From NCBI RefSeq assembly GCF_004348685.1, contig NZ_SMKO01000098.1:1-34475 (forward strand): a DNA stretch of 34,475 bases, in the 5' to 3' direction. Below are positions 15,698 through 23,958 of this stretch, in pieces; position 1 is the first letter of the stretch; each line of letters opens with the position of its first letter. Below the pieces are notes generated by a model that was given only the letters and a program-made list of their open reading frames with translations, made no database searches and had not been told where the DNA came from. A program made the translations under genes and the position numbers. The stretch comes from Nonomuraea deserti. Lineage in GTDB: Bacteria > Actinomycetota > Actinomycetes > Streptosporangiales > Streptosporangiaceae.

Positions 15698-16440
15698 GGC
15701 ACCGTGCGCACCAGCAGGATCGAGAAGACCCCCTGCCGGTAGTAGCAGCGGGTCGACAGCACCACCGTGCCGGTGTCGGCGTGGCTGGTCTGCCGCGTGC
15801 ACAGGACCGGCGACCCCGCGTCGACGCCGAGCAGCTTCGCCACGCCCTCGCCGGCCAGCACCGCCTCCAGCCGGGCTTCGTCCCTGACGATGCGGGTGCC
15901 GGTGGCGTGCACGAGCGTGGGGAAGTCGCCTCCCATCCCCGTCACCGGCCCCGGGTCGAACGGGACGCCGTTGACCCGGAGCGGGACATGGTCGTAGAGC
16001 ACGATCGCGGGCGTGCCGTCGATCGCCAGGCAGCGCTCCACCCGCCAGATCGGCTCACCGGGCGCCAGGCCCAGCGCGGCGGCGGCCTCGGGTGGAGCGG
16101 GAACCTGCTCGACACGGGCGTGAGGAAGCGACGGCGTGCGGCCCGTGGCGGCGATCCGGTGCGGCAGCGAGCCGATGTCGTGCAGGTCGACGAAGACGTT
16201 GGTGAACGGCCCCGCGGCCGGCCCCGGACGCTGCCGGACGAACGTGCCCACACCCCAGCGGCGGGAGATGAGGCCTTCGAGCCAGAGCTGTCCGAGGGCC
16301 TCGCGGACGGTGACCCGGCTCACGGCCAGCCGCCGGGCCAGCTCGGCCTCGGAGGGCAGCTGGTCGCCCAGCTCGAACTCCGCCGCGATGAGCTCACGGA
16401 TCGCCTGGGCGGCCATGGCGGCTCGCTTGGGCGGTTTCAT
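15691..16440 (-). CDS. GntR-family regulator, HutC subfamily (UTRA domain)
   Basis: The 249-residue protein has the GntR winged helix (GDQLPSEAELARRLAVSRVT, then VREALGQLWLEGLISRRWGVGTFV) and a C-terminal UTRA effector domain with PIWRVERCLAIDGTPAIVLYDHVPL and VLCTRQTSHADTGTVVLSTRCYYR. HutC proteins sense sugars, amino acids or small acids. It is the third gene of the MFS-sulfatase-GntR unit, 23 bp after the sulfatase stop, and probably binds GTCTAGAC at 19359. A GTG one codon earlier (16443) fits a leaderless start from the internal -10 box. Confidence 0.88.
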   Translation of the reverse strand: MKPPKRAAMAAQAIRELIAAEFELGDQLPSEAELARRLAVSRVTVREALGQLWLEGLISRRWGVGTFVRQRPGPAAGPFTNVFVDLHDIGSLPHRIAATGRTPSLPHARVEQVPAPPEAAAALGLAPGEPIWRVERCLAIDGTPAIVLYDHVPLRVNGVPFDPGPVTGMGGDFPTLVHATGTRIVRDEARLEAVLAGEGVAKLLGVDAGSPVLCTRQTSHADTGTVVLSTRCYYRQGVFSILLVRTVPY

Positions 16441-16449
16441 CACGGAACC

Positions 16450-16455
16450 ACTGTA
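16450..16455 (-). promoter_or_regulatory. -10 box TACAGT, leaderless start for the GntR gene
   Basis: TACAGT is followed by 6 nt and GTG ATG on the minus strand. It would give the regulator its own leaderless transcript in addition to read-through from the sulfatase operon. Confidence 0.4.
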
Positions 16456-16463
16456 GAGCCGCG

Positions 16464-17996
16464 CTACCACGTTCCGATGCCGTAAAGCCCGCGCGGGCTG
16501 TTGGGATATCCGTCGAGCACGACGAGCTCCAGCAGCTCGTCGTGGAGGCGCCGGCGGATCGGCTCGGCGGCGGGGTCGGCGGCGAGGTCGTGCTGCTCGT
16601 CCGGATCCGCCTCCAGGTCGAAGAGCTGCTCGCCGCCCCCGCCGAAATACCGGGTGTAGCGGTGGCGGGCGGTGCGGATCGTACGCGACCAGCTCCTGGG
16701 CGAGGCCTCCCAGTGGTTGTTGTTGCTCTGCACGTAGACCGCGGTGCGCCAGTCGAGGTCCAGGCCCTGGCACAGTGGCAGGAGCGAGCTGCCGGGCAGG
16801 GCGGGCAGCTGCCGCGGGACGTGCGGGTTGCCGAGATGCGGGCGGGCCAGCGGGTCGGGTTCGAGACCGGCCAGGTCGAGGATGGTGGGCGCGAGGTCGG
16901 TCAGCTCGACGAGCTCGGAGCGCACGGCGGGGCTCAGGCCAGGTCCCGAGACGATGAGCGGGACGCGGATGCAGGTGTCGTAGTGGCGCTCCCACTTGCC
17001 GACCAGCCCGTGGTCGTGCAGAAGCTCGCCGTGGTCCGACGTGAAGATCACGTACGTCCCGGCGAGCCGCCCCGTCTCGCGCAGGCAGTCCACCAGCCGC
17101 CCGAGCTGCTCGTCCAGGTGCGCCAGGTCGGCGAAGTAGTGCAGCCGGTGGCTCTTCCAGTCGTCGACGTCGTAGGAGGCCTGCCGGTACTGCTCCCGGT
17201 CGAAGTAGGCGGGCCCGCCGGAACGCCACTCCGCGGGCAGCGGGACGGGGATGTTCTCGGCCCGTACGTGCCGCAGGTAGCCTGCGGGCGGCGCGAAGGG
17301 GTTGTGCGGCTGCACGTAGCTGACGTGCGCGAACAGCGGTCGTCCGGCCTCTGTGCCGCGGATGAAGTCGCACGCGCGCTCGGTGATCCAGCTGGTCTGG
17401 GAGATCTCGGCGGGGAACGGCAGCGTGTACGCCTCGCCGGTGGAGGCGGGGAACTCCCGCCGGGCGGCCTCGATCTCGGCCACCAGGTCGCGCCGCTGCG
17501 GCCCGTACGCGCGCAGCTCGGGGATCATCGTCATCCAGACGGTGGACAGCGCCGCGCGGTAGTGCTCGGGGTGGTGCTCGCGCACCCAGTCCAGCCACTC
17601 GCCCGCGCGGGGGTCCTCGGTGATGTGGGTGACGTCGAACCCGTAAGGGCGATAGTCGGGGCGCACGCCGCCGATCTGCGTCCGCAGGTGCAGCTTGCCG
17701 AACGCGCCCGTACGCCACCCGCCCCGCTGGAGCGTGCGCATGAAGGTGGGCAGGGCCGGATCGAGGTCGTAGCCGCACTCGGTGACGCCGTGCCCCTGGC
17801 TGGTCAGCCCGGTGGCGACGGTGGCGCGGGCCGGGGCGCAGACGGGGTTGGGCGTGAACGCGTTGGGGAACCGCACGCCGCCCTCGGCCAGCGCCCGCAG
17901 GTTCGGCAGGTCGACCACGCCCTGCCAGGCCTGCTCCAGCCAGCGCGCGGCCAGCTGGTCGACCATGACCAGCACGATGTTCGGCCGGTTCGTCAT
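16464..17996 (-). CDS. Type I (formylglycine) sulfatase
   Basis: The 510-residue enzyme is of the alkaline-phosphatase-like superfamily. The N-terminus RPNIVLVMVDQL holds the metal aspartate (D13). The modification motif is C53-A-P-A-R57, a standard CxPxR site for formylglycine formation. Further signatures are GAFGKLHL, VSYVQPHNPF and FTSDHGELLHDHGLVGKW. It should remove sulfate from a sugar or other ester; the DQ (not DD) start is seen in several clades. No signal peptide is visible, so it probably acts on an imported substrate. The start overlaps the MFS stop (ATGA). No maturation enzyme is in the window. Confidence 0.9.
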   Translation of the reverse strand: MTNRPNIVLVMVDQLAARWLEQAWQGVVDLPNLRALAEGGVRFPNAFTPNPVCAPARATVATGLTSQGHGVTECGYDLDPALPTFMRTLQRGGWRTGAFGKLHLRTQIGGVRPDYRPYGFDVTHITEDPRAGEWLDWVREHHPEHYRAALSTVWMTMIPELRAYGPQRRDLVAEIEAARREFPASTGEAYTLPFPAEISQTSWITERACDFIRGTEAGRPLFAHVSYVQPHNPFAPPAGYLRHVRAENIPVPLPAEWRSGGPAYFDREQYRQASYDVDDWKSHRLHYFADLAHLDEQLGRLVDCLRETGRLAGTYVIFTSDHGELLHDHGLVGKWERHYDTCIRVPLIVSGPGLSPAVRSELVELTDLAPTILDLAGLEPDPLARPHLGNPHVPRQLPALPGSSLLPLCQGLDLDWRTAVYVQSNNNHWEASPRSWSRTIRTARHRYTRYFGGGGEQLFDLEADPDEQHDLAADPAAEPIRRRLHDELLELVVLDGYPNSPRGLYGIGTW

Positions 17997-19333
17997 GCGT
18001 TGATGCCTTTCGTCGTCTCCGGGTACGGCCGTACGGCCAGCGTGCAGAGGACCATGATCACGGCGAGGCCCGCGATGTAGGCGGAGATGGCCCAGCTGTG
18101 CTCCGCCGCCGCGAACAGCAGCGAGGCGAAGGTCGGCGCGAGCGCCCCGCCCAGCACGGTCGCGACCTGGAAGCCGAGCGAGATCCCGCTGTAGCGGAGC
18201 CTGGCGGGGAACAGCTCGCAGAAAAGCGAGGCCTGCACGCCGTACGGCAGGCCGCTGACCAGGCCGACGAACACGCTGCCCGCGAGGATCAGCGGGATCG
18301 ACCGGGTGTCGAGCAGCGCGAAGTAGAGGAACGGGGCCGGTATCAGCAGCAGCCCGCACAGCAGGTACGTCCTGCGCTTGCCGATCCGGTCGGACAGCGC
18401 ACCCGCCACCAGGATGCCGATCACGTAGAAGACCCCGTTGACCAGGTTGGCGGCCACCGCGAACTCTCGCGACAGGCCCAGCTCCTGGACGGTGTACGAG
18501 ATCACGAACACGCCGATGACGAAGCCGAAGGCGGCGATGGCGACGTACATGCCGATCGCCAGCGCGATCGTGCGCGGGTGCTCCCGCACGATCTGCCACA
18601 CCGGCGCCCGCTCGACCCGCTGCTCGGCCTTGACCTCGCGGAATTCGGGCGACTCCTGGATCTGCAGGCGCACCACGACGCCCACGCCGACCAGGACCAC
18701 GCTGACCAGGAACGGGATGCGCCAGCCCCAGGCCAGCAGCTCGCCGGTGCCGAGCGTGGCCAGCAGGGTGGTGAGGGTGAGGCTGGACAGGATGATGCCG
18801 AAGCCGCTGCCGGTCTGGACGAGGCTGCCGTACCACCCGCGCCTGGACGGGGGCGCGCTCTCGACCATGAGGCTGACCGCGCCACCCCATTCGCCGCCGA
18901 TGCCCAGCCCCTGGCAGAATCGCAGGAACGTGAGCATGATGGGCGCCCAGACGCCGATGTCGGCGTACGTCGGCAGCAACCCCATGAGGAACGTGGCCGC
19001 GCCCATCACGCCGAGGCTCCACATGAGCGTCGGTTTGCGGCCCAGCCGGTCGCCGAGGTGCCCGAAGAGCACGCCGCCGAGGGGGCGTGACACGAACCCG
19101 ACGGCGAACGTGCCGAACGCGAGCAGCGTTCCCGCGAGGGGGTCGGAGGTGGGGAAGAAGAGCCGGCCGAAGACCAGCGCGGTGAGGGTGCCGTAGATGG
19201 TGAAGTCGTAGAACTCGATGGTGTTGCCGACGATCGTGGCCGCGGTGAGCTTCCACGGGACGGTCCGGGCCACACCGGGTGAAGGGCCGGTGGCGGGACT
19301 GGTGGACGGGCTGGTGGGCGGGACGTCTGTCAC
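17993..19333 (-). CDS. MFS transporter, metabolite:H+ symporter (MHS) type
   Basis: The 446-residue protein has 12 predicted membrane helices with the MHS layout: TIVGNTIEFYDFTIYG at helix 1, GHLGDRLGRKPTLMWSL as the loop 2-3 motif, FLRFCQGLGIGGEWGGAVSL in helix 4, and the central loop EFREVKAEQRVER. MHS members carry shikimate, dicarboxylates, proline/betaine and similar small anions. Coupled to the sulfatase, it may import a small sulfated compound or export a product. GTG 19333 is preceded by GGGAG. It is the first gene of the unit and has a HutC-type operator at its promoter. Confidence 0.88.
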   Translation of the reverse strand: MTDVPPTSPSTSPATGPSPGVARTVPWKLTAATIVGNTIEFYDFTIYGTLTALVFGRLFFPTSDPLAGTLLAFGTFAVGFVSRPLGGVLFGHLGDRLGRKPTLMWSLGVMGAATFLMGLLPTYADIGVWAPIMLTFLRFCQGLGIGGEWGGAVSLMVESAPPSRRGWYGSLVQTGSGFGIILSSLTLTTLLATLGTGELLAWGWRIPFLVSVVLVGVGVVVRLQIQESPEFREVKAEQRVERAPVWQIVREHPRTIALAIGMYVAIAAFGFVIGVFVISYTVQELGLSREFAVAANLVNGVFYVIGILVAGALSDRIGKRRTYLLCGLLLIPAPFLYFALLDTRSIPLILAGSVFVGLVSGLPYGVQASLFCELFPARLRYSGISLGFQVATVLGGALAPTFASLLFAAAEHSWAISAYIAGLAVIMVLCTLAVRPYPETTKGINA

Positions 19334-19349
19334 GGCGTGCTCCCGTTAG

Positions 19350-19366
19350 AGAGTAGACGTCTAGAC
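19350..19366 (-). promoter_or_regulatory. MFS promoter -10 with overlapping HutC-type operator
   Basis: On the minus strand TACTCT (19350-19355) is a good -10 about 17 nt before the GTG. It overlaps TAGACGTCTA (19354-19363) and GTCTAGAC (19359-19366). GTCTAGAC fits the published HutC-subfamily consensus GT-N-TA-N-AC and resembles the core of DasR sites. Binding would block the promoter, and the site also faces the nucleoside hydrolase gene. Confidence 0.6.
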
Positions 19367-19437
19367 CTCATGGGTCAGATAGGACATGGTGGGATGGTGT
19401 GCGCGCGCCTGTCAAGGTGCATCGAGGAAGGAATGGG

Positions 19438-20403
19438 ATGAAGGACCTGATTCTCGACGTGGACACCGGCGTGGATGACGCGCTGGCCCTCCTCTTCGCC
19501 GTGCGCCATCCGGAGCTGCGGCTGCGCGCGGTGACGTGCGTGGCCGGCAACACGGGCCTCGGCCAGGTGGTCGCCAACACGCTCAAGGTCCTTGACGCGG
19601 CCGGCGCGCCGGACGTGCCGGTGAGCGCGGGCGCGGAACGGCCGCTCATCGGGCCGGCCCGCGACGCCAGCCACATCCACGGCGCCGACGGCCTCGCCGA
19701 CCTCGGGCTGCCCGCCTCGGCCAGGGAAACGGCCGGGGTGCCCGCCGTGGACCTGCTGCGCGACACCATCCTCGGCGCCCCGGAGCCCGTGGTCGTGGTG
19801 GGCCTGGCCCCGCTCACCAACCTGGCGCTGCTGCTGCGGGCCTATCCGGAGGTCGCCGGCAACATCGAGCGGCTCGTCCTCATGGGAGGCAGCGCCTCGA
19901 CCGGCAATGCCACCCCCGTCGCCGAGTTCAACGTGTGGCACGACCCGGAAGCGGCCGCGATCGTGATGGACGCCGAAGTCCCGGTGACCATGTACGGGCT
20001 CGACGTCTTCTACCACGTCTCCGTGGACGCGCCCACGTGCGCGGAGCTGATCGGGCACGAGGAGCCGGGCAGCCGCCTGGCGGGCCTGCTGCTGCGGCAC
20101 CAGATCGCCCTGTGCGGGGCCGATCCCCGCGTGAACGGCGACGGGCTGCTCGGCGACGCCGGAGCGGTGTGCGCGGTGGCCGACCCCGAGGGCCTGACCA
20201 CGGAGCGGCTGCCGGTGAGCGTGGAGCTCGCCCCCGGACACAGCAGGGGCCAGACGCTGGTCGACCGGCGGGCGCTGCCGGGTGAGGACGCGGCCCACGG
20301 GCTGTCCGGGACGGCGCGCGGCGTCGACGTGGCGCTCGGCGTCGACGCCCTCCGCTACCGCAAGCTCTTCCTCGACACGCTCCTGAGCGGCCCTCCGTCC
20401 TAG
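19438..20403 (+). CDS. Inosine-uridine-preferring nucleoside hydrolase family protein
   Basis: The 321-residue protein begins MKDLILDVDTGVDDALALLF, the calcium-binding DVDTGxDDA motif of nucleoside N-ribohydrolases. Further features are VVGLAPLTNLALLLRAYPEV, LVLMGGS and EFNVWHDPEAAAIV, the last carrying the N and D of the ribose site. Family members split N-ribosides, and some have been reassigned to other N- or O-ribosyl substrates. Its place opposite the sulfatase operon suggests the locus handles a ribosylated or nucleoside-like compound. ATG 19438 follows GAGGAAGGA. Confidence 0.9.
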   Translation: MKDLILDVDTGVDDALALLFAVRHPELRLRAVTCVAGNTGLGQVVANTLKVLDAAGAPDVPVSAGAERPLIGPARDASHIHGADGLADLGLPASARETAGVPAVDLLRDTILGAPEPVVVVGLAPLTNLALLLRAYPEVAGNIERLVLMGGSASTGNATPVAEFNVWHDPEAAAIVMDAEVPVTMYGLDVFYHVSVDAPTCAELIGHEEPGSRLAGLLLRHQIALCGADPRVNGDGLLGDAGAVCAVADPEGLTTERLPVSVELAPGHSRGQTLVDRRALPGEDAAHGLSGTARGVDVALGVDALRYRKLFLDTLLSGPPS

Positions 20404-20413
20404 GTGCGGTGTC

Positions 20414-20551
20414 TCAGGACGTCGGTTCCACGAAGCCCTCGTTGGTCAGCCGCTGGGGGAGGGTGGCGAACGGTTGCGCCTTGATATCGACGTGGACAGG
20501 ATCGCCGACCCGGTCGTGCTCGCAGCGGATGACCTCGCGCAGTTGCGTCAA
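20414..20551 (-). pseudogene. Short unrecognised frame downstream of the VOC relic
   Basis: A 45-residue frame could start at TTG 20551 overlapping the VOC stop (TTGA) and reads MTQLREVIRCEHDRVGDPVH to a TGA. Codon bias is good. The family is not recognised; it may be the remaining start of a coupled gene that was cut, or a fragment joined during the deletion that made this scar. Confidence 0.25.
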
Positions 20552-20712
20552 CGTGCGAGCTTCTCGATGGCCGCAGGGGTGACCGGGGTGAAGAAGTCGA
20601 CGAGGTTGCCGTCGGGGTCGACGGCGAGGACCGAACCTTCCGGCTCGATCGCGTCGCGGACGCGAGGCCCCTGCCCGGCTTTTTCGAGGCGCCCGTGGGT
20701 CCCGATCCAGCA
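20548..20712 (-). pseudogene. Relic: C-terminus of a VOC/glyoxalase-like protein
   Basis: The frame reads EKAGQGPRVRDAIEPEGSVL, then AVDPDGNLVDFFTPVT and a stop. DPDGNLVDFF is the usual last strand of VOC proteins. About 55 residues remain and the first half of the domain is missing; the sequence upstream has no related content. It was once divergent from the WYL gene whose front is also missing. Confidence 0.5.
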
Positions 20713-20721
20713 CACCGCGTG

Positions 20722-21027
20722 TTGTCGGGGTTCGCCACGGCTGAGTACCGGCACGAGGTGACCTTGCGGATCCACGGGACAGTCGAGCAGATCCGGGCCC
20801 ACCTTCCCGCCAGTGTCGCGAGCCTGGAGGAGCACGAGCCCGCGGTAGGCGAGGACCGGGCGACCGACCGCCGGCTGCGCGTCCGGCTACGGGTGGAGCG
20901 GCTCGACTGGTCGCCTCCGACACTCGCCTCACTCGACCGGCCGTTCGTCATCGAGCGCCCCGATGAACTGCGCCACCTCGTCGTGGGGCTCGCCGAACGC
21001 CTCGCGTCCAACGCCCGCCAAGCCTGA
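20722..21027 (+). pseudogene. Relic: C-terminus of a YafY-type HTH/WYL regulator
   Basis: About 100 residues match the C-terminal extension that follows the WYL domain: LSGFATAEYRHEVTLRIHG, PASVASLEEHEP, VERLDWSPPTLASLDRPF and ERPDELRHLVVGLAERL. The N-terminal helix-turn-helix and WYL domain are absent. An ATG at 20695 opens the frame but the residues before LSGFA are not family-like. The left break coincides with that of the VOC relic on the other strand, so one deletion probably removed both 5' halves and the shared promoter. Confidence 0.6.
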
Positions 21028-21076
21028 CGGCGAGAGACCAGTGCCATGAAAGGGCACACCCCTGGGACCGGGCGCG

Positions 21077-21976
21077 TCAGCGGCCGCGCATGCCGGCGTA
21101 CGCCTCCCCGAGCCCCTCCTCGTTGCCCGCCGCGCTGGTGACGCCCCTCAGCAGGCCGCGCTCGATGCGGTCGGAGAAGTAGATCGCGTGGGCCATCCAG
21201 CGCAGCCGGACGAACGTGCCCAGATGGGGCAGCTCGCCGTCGATGGCCGGGTCGACGGCCCGGTAGCCGGCCACGATGTGCCGGATCGCGTGGGGCGTGT
21301 CGCGGGTCAGCACGGCGGTGCACGCGAGGTCGTACAGGATGGGTGCCTGCAGGACCGCCCCCCAGTCGACCAGGCCGTCCTCCTCGGGCGAGCGCGCGCT
21401 GAGGCGGAAGCCGTCGAGGCCGGGGTCGCCGTTGACCACGCCGGCGCGCAGGTGCGGGGCGGCCTCGCGCGCCTCCTCCAGCACGCGCGCCGCCATCGTG
21501 CGGATGTGCGGCGCCATCGGCAGCTCGCGCAGGCAGTCGCTCGCCCACGGCCAGGGCCACCGGTGCTGCTTGCCGACGTCGGCGATGTCGTTGCCGATCG
21601 CGTGGTGCGCGCGGGCCAGCACGGCTCCCATCCGGTGCAGGTCGTCCGCCGAGGAGGCGTCCGGCGGGCGGCCGGGGACGTAGCGCAGCAGGGCCAGCAG
21701 CCCCTCGTCCAGGTCCGCGGCCAGGCGGCCGCCGGGCAGGGGGACGGGTGCGCCGCTGGCCAGCCCGCCCCGCTCCGCGCGGGCCGCCACCCGCAGACCG
21801 CCGAGGAAGGCGGTGGCGGACCCCACGTCGGACAGTTTGGCGACGTAGCGCGCGCCGGGAGCGGTGCGGACCAGCCAGGTGACGGAGTTCCAGCCGCCGG
21901 GCAGCGGCTCGGCGGAGGCCACCGGCAGGCTCCACGCGGTCAGCGCGGCGAGCAGCCGGTCGGTGTCCAGCGGCAT
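21077..21976 (-). CDS. APH-like protein with degenerate catalytic loop
   Basis: The 299-residue protein has the aminoglycoside-phosphotransferase fold: GGWNSVTWLV nucleotide loop, K47 in YVAKLS, LLALLRYVPGRPPD, and GLVDWGAVLQAPILYDLACT with metal D204. The catalytic loop, however, reads VNGDPGLDGF: D184 is kept, but the usual His is N182 and the metal-binding Asn is G189. Activity may be weak or absent. The gene starts directly after the response-regulator stop, so kinase, regulator and this protein form one operon. A sensor or scaffold role is an inference; a weakly active resistance kinase is the alternative. Confidence 0.8.
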   Translation of the reverse strand: MPLDTDRLLAALTAWSLPVASAEPLPGGWNSVTWLVRTAPGARYVAKLSDVGSATAFLGGLRVAARAERGGLASGAPVPLPGGRLAADLDEGLLALLRYVPGRPPDASSADDLHRMGAVLARAHHAIGNDIADVGKQHRWPWPWASDCLRELPMAPHIRTMAARVLEEAREAAPHLRAGVVNGDPGLDGFRLSARSPEEDGLVDWGAVLQAPILYDLACTAVLTRDTPHAIRHIVAGYRAVDPAIDGELPHLGTFVRLRWMAHAIYFSDRIERGLLRGVTSAAGNEEGLGEAYAGMRGR

Positions 21977-22630
21977 TCAGATCAGTCCCGCGTCGCGCAC
22001 CTTCATGGCCACGTGAACCCGGTTGTCGGTGCCGAGCTTGGCGAAGATGCGCGTGATGTTGGCCTTGACCGTGGCCACGCTGACGCAGAGGCTGGCCGCG
22101 ATCTCGGTGTTGGAGCCGCCCTTGGCGATCTCGACGGCGACCTCCCGCTCGCGTTCGGTCAGCCGGGACAACTCCTCCAGCGCCTGCGGTCGGCGCGGGT
22201 CGTGCCTGCCGGTGGCGGCCGCGATCACCTGCTGGGCGACGCTCGGCGACAGCACCGGCTCGCCCCGCGCGCACGCGCGCACGGCCTCGATCATCTTGGG
22301 CGGCGGCGTGTCCTTCAGCAGGAAGCCGTGCGCCCCGAGTTGGAGGGCGCGCAACACCATGTCGTCGGCGTCGAACGTGGTCAGCACGAGGATCTTGGGC
22401 GGGGAAGGGCTCTGGAGCAGCAGCTCGGTGGTGGTGAGGCCGTCCTGGTGCGGCATGCGGATGTCCATCAGCACGACGTCAGGACGCAGGTCGCGGATCA
22501 CGGCCATGGCCTGCCTGCCGTCGGCCGCCTCCCCGGCCAGCTCGAGGTCGGGCTCGCCGCCCAGGATGAGGCGCAGCCCCGTGCGCACCATCGGGTCGTC
22601 GTCCACGATCACCATACGAAGGCGGGTCAC
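21977..22630 (-). CDS. NarL/LuxR-type response regulator
   Basis: The 217-residue protein has a receiver domain (acidic pocket D10-D12, phosphoacceptor D56 in VVLMDIRMP, T84, K106) and a C-terminal LuxR helix-turn-helix (LTEREREVAVEIAKGGSNTE and then ATVKANITRIFAKLG). It pairs with the histidine kinase 4 bp upstream. Likely targets are its own operon and the divergent ABC exporter genes. Confidence 0.93.
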   Translation of the reverse strand: MTRLRMVIVDDDPMVRTGLRLILGGEPDLELAGEAADGRQAMAVIRDLRPDVVLMDIRMPHQDGLTTTELLLQSPSPPKILVLTTFDADDMVLRALQLGAHGFLLKDTPPPKMIEAVRACARGEPVLSPSVAQQVIAAATGRHDPRRPQALEELSRLTEREREVAVEIAKGGSNTEIAASLCVSVATVKANITRIFAKLGTDNRVHVAMKVRDAGLI

Positions 22631-22634
22631 AAGC

Positions 22635-23804
22635 TCAAGCCTCCCACGGCAGCCGGGCGTCGAGGATGAACCGCCCCTGGCGGACGGTGTGGTTGATGGT
22701 GCCGCCGGCCAGCCTGGTGCGCTCGGCCAGGCCTACCAGGCCCAGCCGGCTGCCGGGCCCCGCCGACGGGCCGGGCGGCGCCGGGTTGCTCACCCTGATG
22801 CGCAGCCCCTCGCCCGGCCGGCCGCCCAGCTCGGCCGTCACCCGGCTGCCCGGCGCGTGCTTGCGCGCGTTGGTGAGCGCCTCCTGCACGATCCGGTACG
22901 CGTGCCGCCCCGTCTGGGTGGGCAACCGCTCGCGGCAGTCGATGGTGTCGTCCACCTCGACCCGCTGCCCGGCCGCCCGCACCTCCTCGAACAGGGTGCC
23001 CAGATGGTCCAGCGTCGGCTGCGGGCCCTCGGGGCCGCCGGTCGTGCCGCCGTCGCGCCTGAGCGTGCCGAGCACGGCACGCAGCTCGTTGAGCGACTGG
23101 TGGGCGTTCTCCTGGATGGCCAGTGCCGTCTCCCTGGTCTGCTCGGGGGTGAGGTCTTTCCGGTACGCCAGCCCGCCGGCCAGCATCGCCAGCAACGAGA
23201 TCCGGTGGGCCAGCACGTCGTGCATCTCCTGGGCGATCTGCAGCCGCTCCGCGAGCTGGGCCTGCTCGACCCGCTGCCGCTGGGCCGCCGCCTCCGCCGC
23301 CCGCTCGGAGGCCGCCAGGTCACGGCGGCCGCGCACGTACAGGCCGACGACGGTGGCGACGGCGATGACGACGCCGCCCGTCGCCGCCGCGCCGATGGCG
23401 GACGTGGTGAACGAGGTGCCCACCAGCAGGCTCGACACGACCATGCTCAGGCAGGTCACCACGGCCACGGGCACGATCTGGCGCCAGCGCCGGTGCGTGA
23501 CCAGCGAGATGTAGGCGACGCACCCGGGCCCGCCCGCCGTGGTGGAGACGGCGGTCATCAGGGCCAGGGCCAGGGCGATCTGCCACGGCCACCTGCGCCG
23601 CCAGCGCATGAGGACCAGTCCCGCCGCGCCCAGCCCCATGTCGGCCAGCACCCAGCCGAGCGAGCCGTACGGCATCGGCACGTCGCGGCCCGACAGCAGG
23701 ACCAGCATGACGACGTAGAGGAGCAGCGGCAGCGCCGCGAACAGGTAGCGCAGCGTGACGCCCAGTCTGTCGAGGGGCGGCTGATGTTCGTCGGCGTCGT
23801 GCAC
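22635..23804 (-). CDS. NarX/DesK-type sensor histidine kinase
   Basis: The protein (389 residues from this start, 391 from GTG 23810) has five to six N-terminal membrane helices up to about residue 160, then a HisKA_3 dimerisation helix with the phospho-histidine in AQEMHDVLAHRISLL (H197 in the longer form). The ATPase domain has the N-box RIVQEALTNARKHAPG and the G2 loop GSRLGLVGLAERTRLAGG. GTG 23804 is preferred because a TAGGCT box lies 7 nt upstream. This type typically senses cell-envelope stress. Confidence 0.9.
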   Translation of the reverse strand: MHDADEHQPPLDRLGVTLRYLFAALPLLLYVVMLVLLSGRDVPMPYGSLGWVLADMGLGAAGLVLMRWRRRWPWQIALALALMTAVSTTAGGPGCVAYISLVTHRRWRQIVPVAVVTCLSMVVSSLLVGTSFTTSAIGAAATGGVVIAVATVVGLYVRGRRDLAASERAAEAAAQRQRVEQAQLAERLQIAQEMHDVLAHRISLLAMLAGGLAYRKDLTPEQTRETALAIQENAHQSLNELRAVLGTLRRDGGTTGGPEGPQPTLDHLGTLFEEVRAAGQRVEVDDTIDCRERLPTQTGRHAYRIVQEALTNARKHAPGSRVTAELGGRPGEGLRIRVSNPAPPGPSAGPGSRLGLVGLAERTRLAGGTINHTVRQGRFILDARLPWEA

Positions 23805-23811
23805 GCCCACC

Positions 23812-23840
23812 AGCCTAAGGACCCGTAGCCGCGCTGTTTA
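23812..23840 (-). promoter_or_regulatory. Promoter of the kinase operon (TAAACA-17-TAGGCT)
   Basis: On the minus strand TAAACA (23835-23840) and TAGGCT (23812-23817) are separated by 17 bp, and TAGGCT lies 7 nt before GTG 23804. This is a leaderless promoter for the kinase-regulator-APH operon. Confidence 0.5.
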
Positions 23841-23864
23841 GCGACCGGGGTCCATCGCGCTGCA

Positions 23865-23927
23865 GACCCTGGTCCACACCGCGGGCGACGGGTGTGGCCG
23901 GGCCGCCACCCGTCGTGGACCCAGGTC
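23865..23927. promoter_or_regulatory. Nested inverted repeat in the kinase/ABC divergent gap
   Basis: Outer arms GACCCTGGTCCAC (23865-23877) and GTGGACCCAGGTC (23915-23927) are imperfect complements. Inside them ACGGGTG (23888-23894) and CACCCGT (23907-23913) are perfect complements. The structure lies 32 bp before the ABC start codon. It may be a double binding site for the response regulator, or a hairpin in the ABC leader. Confidence 0.5.
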
Positions 23928-23958
23928 CGATGTACGCCGGGCGCGCCTTCGATGGACT

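Noticed and set aside
16464..19256. A 930-residue minus-strand protein covering transporter and sulfatase
   Set aside because: The upstream half is an out-of-frame shadow of the MFS gene; the sulfatase starts at 17996 in an ATGA overlap.
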